Of a DNA stretch of 6,604 bases, positions 1 to 5,511 are shown piece after piece. This DNA comes from an uncultured Clostridia bacterium (GTDB taxonomy: Bacteria; Bacillota; Clostridia; Oscillospirales; Acutalibacteraceae): the NCBI GenBank assembly GCA_947624755.1, contig CANQLQ010000115.1, forward strand, positions 1 to 6,604, read 5' to 3'. Position numbers and translations under genes: made by a program. Below the pieces are notes generated by a model, which worked only from the letters and a program-made list of their open reading frames with translations, was not told where the DNA came from and did no database searches. Every line of letters begins with the position of its first letter. Within the stretch, counting starts at the first letter, position 1.

Positions 1-8
1 ATGCCCGT

Positions 9-37
9 GGGCGACCACATGGGGTCGCCCCTACGCG
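9..37. repeat. Palindromic dispersed repeat, left copy
   Basis: An 8-bp perfect stem (GGGCGACC at 9-16, GGTCGCCC at 23-30) encloses a 6-nt loop, followed by CTACGCG. The whole 29-nt stretch recurs exactly, in reverse complement, at 6479-6507. It lies outside any gene. This class of GGGGCGACC palindrome is a common intergenic repeat in clostridial and related genomes (from general recollection, not searched). No T-tract follows on either strand, so it is not a classical terminator. Confidence 0.8.
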
Positions 38-60
38 TGCCATGGTGTTAGTATCAAGAC

Positions 61-110
61 TTATATAAATCTTCCCTGTGTAACTGCCGTGGACGATGTC
101 CCCTGAATAA
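61..110. repeat. Partial copy of dispersed intergenic element (copy C)
   Basis: This segment aligns with the right half of the inverted-repeat-bounded element at 3977-4217. TTATATAA at 61-68 matches 4141-4148. The following CCCTGTGTAACTGCCG matches CCCGCGTAATTGCCG at 4156-4170 with a few changes, and CCCTGAAT at 101-108 matches 4195-4202. It also shares an 11-nt identity, GGACGATGTCC (91-101), with the neighbouring copy at 190-200. It lacks recognisable terminal repeats, so it looks like a truncated or decayed copy. Confidence 0.55.
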
Positions 111-187
111 AAATTTTACAGTTAACAACGTAAGTCGTTTCGCGGCATAAGAGTAAAAGCCTGCATAATCTACCCTGCGTAATTCCT

Positions 188-202
188 GCGGACGATGTCC
201 GC
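188..202. other. Short hairpin in repeat copy A
   Basis: GCGGAC (188-193) and GTCCGC (197-202) form a 6-bp stem with a GAT loop. The equivalent hairpin in the intact element (4170-4184) has the same geometry, 6-bp stem and 3-nt loop, with a different but still fully paired stem sequence. That argues that the fold itself is conserved in this repeat family. Confidence 0.5.
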
Positions 203-232
203 CACCGACGTGCGTGCCACGCAAATTGGGAC

Positions 233-252
233 GTCCTGTATTGTCCTGTATT
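233..252 (+). repeat. Perfect 10-bp tandem duplication
   Basis: The unit GTCCTGTATT occurs twice back to back (233-242 and 243-252) in the right end of repeat copy A, about 50 bp upstream of the ABC operon start. The other copies of the element do not show the duplication, so it is probably a local slippage event. Confidence 0.85.
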
Positions 253-287
253 AATAAACGATTCTCTAAATGTCACAAACAGTATTG

Positions 288-297
288 AAGGAAGGTG
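288..297 (+). promoter_or_regulatory. Ribosome binding site deciding a TTG start
   Basis: AAGGAAGGTG at 288-297 is a near match to AAGGAGGTG and ends 7 nt before TTG at 305. No ATG or GTG in the same frame is as well placed, so this site decides the TTG start of the first ABC gene. Confidence 0.7.
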
Positions 298-304
298 CGA
301 TATA

Positions 305-2095
305 TTGAAAAATATTATTAAAGATAACATACGTTATTTATTATCCAACTGGTTAAAATGGGATAAAAAGAGCCTTAAATTCTTTTTTCTGTGGATTCCT
401 GCGTTGGTGCTTCAGCCGCTGGTGACGGCATACATACCTAAAGCGATGATTGACGCCATAAACAAAGGCGTAACCGTCGGAAATATGACGCTGATAGTTG
501 CGCTTTTGAGTTTGCTTTTAACGCTTACAATATGGCTTGACCCGTTTATGAAGGAGCTTGTCAGGGGCGGCGCAAGAATCGTGCGTATGAGATATGCCAT
601 TCTTGCCTTTCGTAAAACGCTTTCGGCCGATTATGTCGATATTGAAAGTCTTGAGGGCAGAGAAAAACAGAAAAGAGCCGAAGCCTTCTATAACGCAAGG
701 TTCTCTTCCGGCGCGGCCTTTGTCGAACGCTGCGCCAACTTCCTTGTGTGTATTATAGGCGTTATCGTTTCATCAATACTTATTTACAAAATCAATATAT
801 TAATGATTCTTTTAATACTGCTGACTTGTGTATGTGAGTTTCTCTTATTGAAATTACTAAACAAAAAGCAGAAGGAAACAACCGATAAATATTCCAAGCT
901 TGTCAATAAATTTGAATATTTCTATAAGCTTTCCAAAGATGCCGAGGCTTCAAAAGATATAAAGCTGTACGGTTTTTCCGATTACCTAATCAAAACTGCG
1001 GCAAAGCTGATTTATAAAATTGAAAGCATCAATGCGAAATTTACAAAACAATCGGCGGCGGTCAGCGGCGTTCGGGCAGTTTTGAACCTTGTCCGCGGAC
1101 TTGTAGCGTATGCTTATTTGATCTGTCTTGTTTACAATAACCGTCTTTCCGTCTCTGATTTCATCTTTTATTTCGGTATTATTACAGGCTTTTCTAATTG
1201 GATAGTTAATCTCGTTTTCAGTTATTCGGAAATTGAAAGGTGCTGTATTGACTGCGCCGCATACCGTGATTTTGTTGAAGACAAAAGTAAAGATGAGGAC
1301 AAACCCGATGTTGATTTCAGCGAGGTAAAAAGCGTTGAATTTAAAAATGCAACATTTTTCTATCCGTCAAACGAGACGGCCGCTGTAAAGGATATGTCGT
1401 TTAAAGTGAACAAAGGCGAAAATATTGCAATTGTCGGTGAAAACGGCGCAGGCAAGACGACAGCCGTAAAGCTTTTATGCGGACTGTATTATCCGACTTG
1501 CGGAGATATCTTGATCAACGGCAGGAATAGCCGCGATTTTTCTTCGGACAGCTATTTTAATTTGTTTTCCGCCGTCTTTCAGGACTATTCCTTTTTGCCG
1601 ATGACGGTGGCGCAAAACATTACGGCGGAGCAGGACTGCGATAAGGATAAATTGTATGCCGCTTTAGAACAGGCCGGAATCCTTGATAAAATTATTTCTT
1701 TGCCTGAAAAAGAGAACACCCAAATGGTAAAAGATGTTTACAAAAATGCTGCCGATTTCTCGGGCGGAGAAAAGCAAAAGCTTTTGCTTGCAAAGGCTAT
1801 TTATAAAAATGCTCCCATACTCATTCTTGACGAGCCGACGGCGGCGCTTGACCCTATAAGCGAAAATGAGCTTTATCTCAAATATAATGAACTTACGAAA
1901 GATAAAATTTCTTTCTTCATTTCTCACAGATTATCCTCAACCCGTTTTTGCGACAGGATATTGTTCATAAAGGACGGTTTTGTTGCTGAAAGCGGAACTC
2001 ATGAACAACTTATGGCTTTAAAGGGCGAGTATTACAGAATGTATCAAACACAAAGTATGTATTATAAGGAAATGGGGGCGGCGGTAAATGGGTAA
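305..2095 (+). CDS. ABC half-transporter, permease fused to ATPase (exporter, subunit 1)
   Basis: This is a 596-aa membrane protein with the fused TMD-NBD layout of type IV (B-family) ABC exporters. Hydrophobic segments lie near residues 25-45, 61-79, 145-163, 164-184, 260-277 and 284-306, consistent with six helices. KDIKLYGF (217-224) fits the cytoplasmic coupling-loop region. The ATPase domain starts near 345: A-loop Tyr in TFFYP, Walker A GENGAGKT (378-385), Q-loop Gln426, signature SGGEKQ (486-491), Walker B ending in Asp509 with catalytic Glu510, and H-loop His541. All residues needed for ATP hydrolysis are present. Translation starts at TTG behind a good ribosome binding site, and the stop overlaps the next ABC gene by 8 bp, pointing to a heterodimer. 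Related pairs export peptides, lipids or drugs; nothing nearby identifies the substrate. No peptidase C39 domain is present at the N-terminus. Confidence 0.93.
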   Translation: MKNIIKDNIRYLLSNWLKWDKKSLKFFFLWIPALVLQPLVTAYIPKAMIDAINKGVTVGNMTLIVALLSLLLTLTIWLDPFMKELVRGGARIVRMRYAILAFRKTLSADYVDIESLEGREKQKRAEAFYNARFSSGAAFVERCANFLVCIIGVIVSSILIYKINILMILLILLTCVCEFLLLKLLNKKQKETTDKYSKLVNKFEYFYKLSKDAEASKDIKLYGFSDYLIKTAAKLIYKIESINAKFTKQSAAVSGVRAVLNLVRGLVAYAYLICLVYNNRLSVSDFIFYFGIITGFSNWIVNLVFSYSEIERCCIDCAAYRDFVEDKSKDEDKPDVDFSEVKSVEFKNATFFYPSNETAAVKDMSFKVNKGENIAIVGENGAGKTTAVKLLCGLYYPTCGDILINGRNSRDFSSDSYFNLFSAVFQDYSFLPMTVAQNITAEQDCDKDKLYAALEQAGILDKIISLPEKENTQMVKDVYKNAADFSGGEKQKLLLAKAIYKNAPILILDEPTAALDPISENELYLKYNELTKDKISFFISHRLSSTRFCDRILFIKDGFVAESGTHEQLMALKGEYYRMYQTQSMYYKEMGAAVNG

Positions 2096-3908
2096 GGCGA
2101 AATTAATCAAAAAAATGTACAAAGAAGTAAGCTTGCTCGACAGAAGCCTTTTGCCGGCAACCTTTGTTCAGGCGGCAATTGACAGCATAAAACCGTTTAT
2201 CAATATTTACTTTTCGGCAAGACTTATAACGCTTTTAACAAATAAAGCCGGCGCAGGGTCGCTTGTTATCTGTATAGCATTAGCCCTCGGCATCAATTTA
2301 GTTGTGTTCTTTTTGGCCTCAATGCTTAATGACTACAATGAAACGCACCGTATGACGCTTCTTGATTTAGAAAACAAAAAAGTTGAGGAAAAGCTATATA
2401 ACGCCGAGTACAGTCTGCTTGACGACAGCGATTTTAAGAACTTGTTACATAAGCATGAGGAAGCGGGAAAAAGCCGCTGGGCGCGTTTTCCGTATTTTAT
2501 GTGGACAACGCTGCAATTTACAAGAGGCTTACTGACAACGGTCATTTCTTTTGTTATTATTATACCGCTTTTAAAGTTAGGCTTTGTCAGAACAGGAGAT
2601 ACCTTTTTTGAAAGACCTGTATTTATTTTGACAATTTTTATTGCAATTGCAATTATGGCAGTTATAATTTTGCTCGCTGCAGCAAATATAAATAAATCAT
2701 ATCTTAAAGCGAATGAAAAATATGCGCAGCTTGACCGTATTTTCTACTGCTTTATTGATATTTTAGGCGATTATAAAACAGGCAAGGAAATAAGGCTTTA
2801 TAAAGAACAGAATTTAATCAACAGTATCGCAACGCAAAAGATATTGACGGAAGGTGAACAGACTCTTCGTAAAATTTCCATGCGTACTGCAAAATCAAGC
2901 TCGTTTGTGGCAATTCTCGGCGCAATTGTCGGTTTCGGCGTTTATCTGTTTATCGGCGTAAAGGGCTTGTTCGGTTTGTTTTCAATAGGCTCGCTTATAC
3001 TGTACTGCGGTTCATTTATGCAGATTATAAGCGGTATTATGATGCTTGCAAATACGCTCGGAAAGCTCAAAGAGATTATCCCCCTTGCAAGAGATTACTT
3101 CAAGATCATGGAAGCCGAATGCACCGCTGCTTATGGAGATAAAGAAATTAATCTAAATGACAAATTTGAAATAGAATTTAAAAATGTTTCTTTTAAATAT
3201 CCGAAAAGCGAAAACTATGCCTTGGAAAACATTAATCTTAAAATTAACAGCGGCGAAAAGCTTGCGGTAGTAGGAAGAAACGGAAGCGGAAAAACGACCT
3301 TTATCAAGCTTTTGTGCAGGCTTTATGATGCCGACAGCGGCGAAATACTGATAAATGGAGTTAACATAAAAGAGTATACAAAGGAAAGTCTAATGAAACT
3401 CTATTCGGTTGTATTTCAGGATTTCAAGCTTTTTGCCATACCTCTTTGCGATAACATTTGCGCCGATAAAGAATATGACAGGGAAAGGCTTTACCTGTGT
3501 CTTGAGCAGGCTAATATTAAAGACAGAGTTGAGAGAATGAGCGACACAGAAAACACTTATCTTTATAAAGACACCGAAAAAAACGGTGTGGATATTTCAG
3601 GCGGCGAAGCGCAGAAGCTTGCCCTTGCAAGAGCGCTTTATAAAGACAGTCCTCTTGTTATACTTGACGAGCCGACAGCGGCGCTTGACCCTATTTCCGA
3701 AAATGAGATTTACAGCCGCTTCAACTCTTTTACCGAAAACAAAACAGCAATTTATATTTCTCACAGGCTTTCAAGCTGTATTTTCTGTGATACAATAGCA
3801 GTATTTGATAAGGCAAAATTAGTTGAAAAAGGAACACATAAAGATTTATTGAGCCTCGGCGGAAAATACAGTGAATTATGGAACGCCCAGGCGCAGTATT
3901 ATAACTAA
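2088..3908 (+). CDS. ABC half-transporter, permease fused to ATPase (exporter, subunit 2)
   Basis: This 606-aa protein has the same architecture as its upstream partner. Hydrophobic segments lie near residues 24-45 (weak), 57-79, 146-166, 177-199, 271-291 and 297-320, with the coupling-region motif KEIRLYK at 233-239. The ATPase domain begins near 355: A-loop Tyr in SFKYP, Walker A GRNGSGKT (396-403), Q-loop Gln444, signature SGGEAQ (504-509), Walker B Asp527 with catalytic Glu528, and H-loop His559. Both members of the pair keep a complete catalytic set, so neither composite ATP site is obviously degenerate, unlike many heterodimeric exporters. The ATG lies inside the stop region of the first gene (ATGGGTAA), with a G-rich stretch just upstream, so translational coupling is likely. 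Substrate is unknown; export of a peptide or small hydrophobic compound is an inference from the family only. Confidence 0.93.
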   Translation: MGKAKLIKKMYKEVSLLDRSLLPATFVQAAIDSIKPFINIYFSARLITLLTNKAGAGSLVICIALALGINLVVFFLASMLNDYNETHRMTLLDLENKKVEEKLYNAEYSLLDDSDFKNLLHKHEEAGKSRWARFPYFMWTTLQFTRGLLTTVISFVIIIPLLKLGFVRTGDTFFERPVFILTIFIAIAIMAVIILLAAANINKSYLKANEKYAQLDRIFYCFIDILGDYKTGKEIRLYKEQNLINSIATQKILTEGEQTLRKISMRTAKSSSFVAILGAIVGFGVYLFIGVKGLFGLFSIGSLILYCGSFMQIISGIMMLANTLGKLKEIIPLARDYFKIMEAECTAAYGDKEINLNDKFEIEFKNVSFKYPKSENYALENINLKINSGEKLAVVGRNGSGKTTFIKLLCRLYDADSGEILINGVNIKEYTKESLMKLYSVVFQDFKLFAIPLCDNICADKEYDRERLYLCLEQANIKDRVERMSDTENTYLYKDTEKNGVDISGGEAQKLALARALYKDSPLVILDEPTAALDPISENEIYSRFNSFTENKTAIYISHRLSSCIFCDTIAVFDKAKLVEKGTHKDLLSLGGKYSELWNAQAQYYN

Positions 3909-3922
3909 ACGAAAAAAAGTCC

Positions 3923-3938
3923 CCGCCTTTTAAGGCGG
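3923..3938 (-). terminator. GC-rich hairpin after the ABC operon, terminator-like on the minus strand
   Basis: CCGCCTT (3923-3929) and AAGGCGG (3932-3938) are perfectly complementary, 15 bp after the ABC stop codon. The preceding A-run (3912-3918) becomes a T-tract after the hairpin when read on the minus strand, which is the classical intrinsic-terminator arrangement for transcription coming from the right. On the + strand no T-run follows, so it would be at best a weak terminator or an mRNA 3'-end stabiliser for the ABC operon. No minus-strand gene is seen nearby that would need it. Confidence 0.5.
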
Positions 3939-4008
3939 CGGATTCTACAACTGAAGCGCCGAATGACGATACATAAAGGAATCGCTGATTAATACAAGCA
4001 GCCCTTCT

Positions 4009-4029
4009 TGACGGTAAATTGTTCCGTCA
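4009..4029. other. Hairpin inside the MITE-like element
   Basis: TGACGG (4009-4014) and CCGTCA (4024-4029) form a 6-bp stem with a 9-nt loop. It sits near the left end of the element and has no following T-tract. No equivalent is seen in the truncated copies upstream of the ABC operon, which lack this left half. Confidence 0.45.
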
Positions 4030-4133
4030 TTTAGCCCAAAAATTCTCGTTAATACACAAAGTATTGCCTCAAATTTTTGGAATATAAAAATATGATTTCA
4101 AATTAGGAACAAAGTGTTTTCGCGGCATAAAAC

Positions 4134-4149
4134 TATAATTTTATATAAT
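4134..4149 (+). promoter_or_regulatory. Candidate -10 boxes within the element
   Basis: Two perfect TATAAT hexamers occur at 4134-4139 and 4144-4149, about 90-105 bp upstream of the glycosylase start and in its direction. Neither has a good TTGACA-like -35 at 16-18 bp spacing, and the region is AT-rich, so chance is a real alternative. If either is active, the inserted element would supply the promoter of the glycosylase gene. Confidence 0.25.
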
Positions 4150-4169
4150 TTCTATCCCGCGTAATTGCC

Positions 4170-4184
4170 GCACGCCATGCGTGC
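4170..4184. other. Short hairpin in the MITE-like element
   Basis: GCACGC (4170-4175) and GCGTGC (4179-4184) pair around a CAT loop. AATT on each side (4163-4166 and 4185-4188) could extend the fold across a small bulge. It is the positional counterpart of the hairpin at 188-202. Confidence 0.5.
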
Positions 4185-4223
4185 AATTAGGACACCCTGA
4201 ATTAATCAGTGATTCCTAAAATT

Positions 4224-4230
4224 AAGGAGA
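4224..4230 (+). promoter_or_regulatory. Ribosome binding site of the glycosylase gene
   Basis: AAGGAGA lies 8 nt before ATG 4239. It favours that start over the in-frame GTG at 4209, which lies inside the terminal repeat of the upstream element and has no ribosome binding site. Confidence 0.8.
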
Positions 4231-4238
4231 CTGACACT

Positions 4239-4736
4239 ATGCCGCAACACCCTATCCCGCCTTTATATGACAAAAACTCAAAAGTTCTGATACTCGGCAG
4301 TTTTCCGTCGGTAAAATCCCGTGAGCAGATGTTTTTCTACGGACACCCGCAAAACAGATTTTGGAAGGTTATTTGCGCTGTAATGGGAAAAGACACACCG
4401 GTGACAATTGAGGAGAAAAGCAGCTTTCTTCATGAAAACAACATCGCCTTGTGGGACGTTATTGCCTCTTGTGACATTACAGGCAGTTCTGACAGCTCCA
4501 TTAAAAATGTTGTTGCAAACGACCTTACTCAAATTCTTCGATCTGCTGATATAAAGCAGATATTTGTCAACGGCAGAACAGCCGAAAAGTATTATAACAA
4601 GTATATTCGTGATACTATCGCAAAAAAGGCGGTTTGTCTGCCCTCAACTTCACCTGCCAATGCCGGCTGGAGTTTGGACAGGCTTATTAATGCATGGGGA
4701 ATTGTAAGGGAGTATATTGAGGTAAGCTCTGATTAA
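4239..4736 (+). CDS. DNA-deoxyinosine (hypoxanthine) glycosylase, UDG superfamily
   Basis: This 165-aa soluble enzyme is predicted to remove hypoxanthine, the product of adenine deamination, from DNA as the first step of base-excision repair. The N-terminal block, residues 16-42, contains the family signature: GSFPS (20-24) and YGHPQNRFW (34-42). Asn39 aligns with the Asn used in the hypoxanthine-DNA glycosylase group (family 6, described for Methanosarcina barkeri). The second motif, PSTSPANAGWS (135-145), is the substrate loop in the SxSPAN form common in the superfamily; FVNGRTA (109-115) lies between. Length is typical for a single-domain member. The gene stands alone: it starts 22 bp after the element at 3977-4217, and its last codons form one arm of an inverted repeat. 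A mismatch-specific uracil glycosylase is the alternative reading, less likely given the GHPQNRFW motif. Confidence 0.88.
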   Translation: MPQHPIPPLYDKNSKVLILGSFPSVKSREQMFFYGHPQNRFWKVICAVMGKDTPVTIEEKSSFLHENNIALWDVIASCDITGSSDSSIKNVVANDLTQILRSADIKQIFVNGRTAEKYYNKYIRDTIAKKAVCLPSTSPANAGWSLDRLINAWGIVREYIEVSSD

Positions 4737-4760
4737 GCCCTAAGTGTGATTTAATCAGAG
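4727..4760. repeat. Inverted repeat across the glycosylase stop codon
   Basis: CTCTGATTAA (4727-4736) is perfectly complementary to TTAATCAGAG (4751-4760), with a 14-nt loop. The left arm contains the last codons and the TAA of the glycosylase gene. It could act as a weak + strand terminator, since a T-rich stretch (4774-4783) follows at a distance, but the stem is AT-rich and there is no immediate T-run. The core TGATTAA/TTAATCA also matches the terminal repeats of the element at 3977-4217, so the arms may be remnants of element ends. Confidence 0.55.
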
Positions 4761-4979
4761 GTTCCTTAAAATATTTACTTTTTCAAATTTGAAGAATATA
4801 CATAAATTAATCAAAGCCGGGCGGACAAAACAGGATTTAGCTGTATACTTGGACAGTTTATATATGTGGCTTTTCATATTGGAAATGTAATTTATGTCAC
4901 AATTAATGATGCAGAAAAATGGGTTTGTATTCCCTGTCAAGGGATATTAAAGCCGGATTATTTGAGGAGTAAGAAATGA
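4750..4979 (+). pseudogene. Possible frame-broken small gene of unknown function
   Basis: Two + strand frames are open in succession. One runs 4750-4887 and contains LKNIHKLIKAGRTKQDLAVY at about 4789-4848, then DSLYM and a stop at 4888. The other is open 4806-4976 and ends YVTINDAEKWVCIPCQGILK plus eight more residues, with a TGA at 4977-4979 that overlaps the next start as ATGA. Each half reads like real protein, and a single -1 shift near 4857-4866 would join them. No ATG or ribosome binding site opens the first frame, and no slippery heptamer lies at the junction, so programmed frameshifting is not supported. The first phrase is loosely reminiscent of short proteins in phage structural modules (recollection only). 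Alternatives are a decayed gene cut at its 5' end by repeat sequence, a sequencing error, or coincidence. Confidence 0.3.
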
Positions 4980-5473
4980 ACACTGTAATAAAAAGGATTA
5001 GCCCTAATGAAAAGGATACTCTTGCAAACCTGCTTGAAAAGTATAACTATGAGTTCTCTCAGTATGACAAAAGGCAATTTGACAACAACGGTTTGTTTGG
5101 ATACAAGTATCTTAATTGCTATTTTACAGAAGAGAACAGATATGCCTATTTTATTTATGTCGATAATACCCTTGCAGGTTTTGCCCTGATAAACAAATAC
5201 AAAGAGTGTGACAGACCTATTGATTGGTCAATGGCGGAGTTTTTTGTTTCGTATAATTTCAGGCGCAAGGGAATAGCAACAGAAACAGTCAGACAAATTT
5301 TTAATATTCATAAAGGCTTTTGGCACATAAAATATCACAAAAATAACATTGCAAGCGTTGTTTTATGGAACAAGGTTGCAAAGATGTATGACGATAACTA
5401 TGAGCTTTGTATAGGTGATGAGCCTTTCAATGACGGAACTGAAGCAAATGTGCTGTATTTTGAGGTAAAATGA
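4976..5473 (+). CDS. GNAT family N-acetyltransferase
   Basis: This 165-aa soluble protein fits the size and layout of a single GNAT domain, which transfers an acetyl group from acetyl-CoA to an amine. A central strand with YAYFIYVDNTLAGFALI (56-72) leads into motif A: MAEFFVSYNFRRKGIATETV (86-105). There the R-R-K-G-I-A stretch supplies the acetyl-CoA pyrophosphate loop (R/Q-x-x-G-x-A). IASVVLWNKVAKMY (125-138) fits motif B, the helix after the splayed strand. The MAEFFV-x(5)-RRKG form resembles uncharacterised, often 'predicted acetyltransferase' members; the acceptor cannot be read from the sequence. GAGGAG (4964-4969) lies 6 nt before the ATG. The metalloprotease gene follows 38 bp downstream and is probably in the same transcript. 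Confidence 0.85.
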   Translation: MNTVIKRISPNEKDTLANLLEKYNYEFSQYDKRQFDNNGLFGYKYLNCYFTEENRYAYFIYVDNTLAGFALINKYKECDRPIDWSMAEFFVSYNFRRKGIATETVRQIFNIHKGFWHIKYHKNNIASVVLWNKVAKMYDDNYELCIGDEPFNDGTEANVLYFEVK

Positions 5474-5496
5474 CGATGCGATGCGGCTTGTTGAAT

Positions 5497-5503
5497 GAGG
5501 TGA
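5497..5503 (+). promoter_or_regulatory. Ribosome binding site of the metalloprotease-like gene
   Basis: GAGGTGA lies 8 nt before ATG 5512 and supports that start. It falls in the short 38-bp gap after the acetyltransferase stop, in which no promoter or terminator is visible. Confidence 0.7.
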
Positions 5504-5511
5504 TAAAATAA

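Larger units (their letters stand above)
132..268. repeat. Partial copy of dispersed intergenic element (copy A)
   Basis: Positions 132-150 match 4112-4130 at 17 of 19 bases, including a 13-nt identity TTTCGCGGCATAA. Positions 170-184 match 4152-4166 at 13 of 15. Then comes a 6-bp hairpin with a 3-nt loop (188-202) at the same place as the hairpin at 4170-4184. The right end (ATTAATAAACGATTCTC, 250-266) resembles the terminal repeat ATTAATCAGTGATTCCT at 4201-4217. The copy has no visible left terminal repeat and contains an internal 10-bp tandem duplication. It ends about 20 bp before the ribosome binding site of the ABC operon and is in the same orientation to its downstream gene as the intact element. 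Confidence 0.65.
3977..4217. mobile_element. 241-bp MITE-like element with terminal inverted repeats
   Basis: The ends, AGGAATCGCTGATTAAT (3977-3993) and ATTAATCAGTGATTCCT (4201-4217), are inverted repeats matching at 16 of 17 positions. The interior carries no credible ORF. It contains a TGACGG/CCGTCA hairpin (4009-4014 with 4024-4029), TTTCGCGGCATAA (4118-4130), two TATAAT boxes and a GCACGC/GCGTGC hairpin (4170-4184). Partial copies of its right half occur upstream of the ABC operon, and end-like sequences occur near 4729, 4751 and 6371. Small size, terminal inverted repeats, lack of coding capacity and several copies fit a non-autonomous miniature element mobilised in trans. A clear target-site duplication is not visible: the flanks read ATAA on the left and AAAA on the right. 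Confidence 0.7.

Noticed and set aside
61..330. Minus-strand 89-aa open frame across the left repeats
   Set aside because: It lies over repeat copies A and C, which explains its internally repeated TQGR phrases. It has no recognisable domain, and its 5' end overlaps the well-supported ABC start region.
1664..1927. Minus-strand 87-aa open frame inside the first ABC gene
   Set aside because: It is antisense to the ATPase signature and Walker B region, which is fully accounted for by the + strand protein. The conceptual product has no recognisable features.
305..3908. Bacteriocin or lanthipeptide exporter
   Set aside because: There is no C39 peptidase domain, no precursor with a double-Gly leader, and no modification or immunity gene. 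Only general family resemblance would support it.
4209..4238. Upstream GTG start giving a 175-aa glycosylase
   Set aside because: The GTG lies within the element's terminal repeat and has no ribosome binding site, whereas ATG 4239 follows AAGGAGA at good spacing. The extra ten residues are not part of the family core.
4278..4532. Minus-strand 84-aa open frame
   Set aside because: It is antisense to the conserved glycosylase motifs and shows no protein-like features.
4855..4868. Programmed -1 frameshift site in the broken small gene
   Set aside because: The junction does not contain an X XXY YYZ heptamer in the needed frame, and no strong downstream stem-loop is apparent.
4755..4940. Minus-strand 61-aa open frame
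   Set aside because: It has no recognisable domain or ribosome binding site that I can see. The + strand frames over the same bases look more protein-like and abut the next gene.
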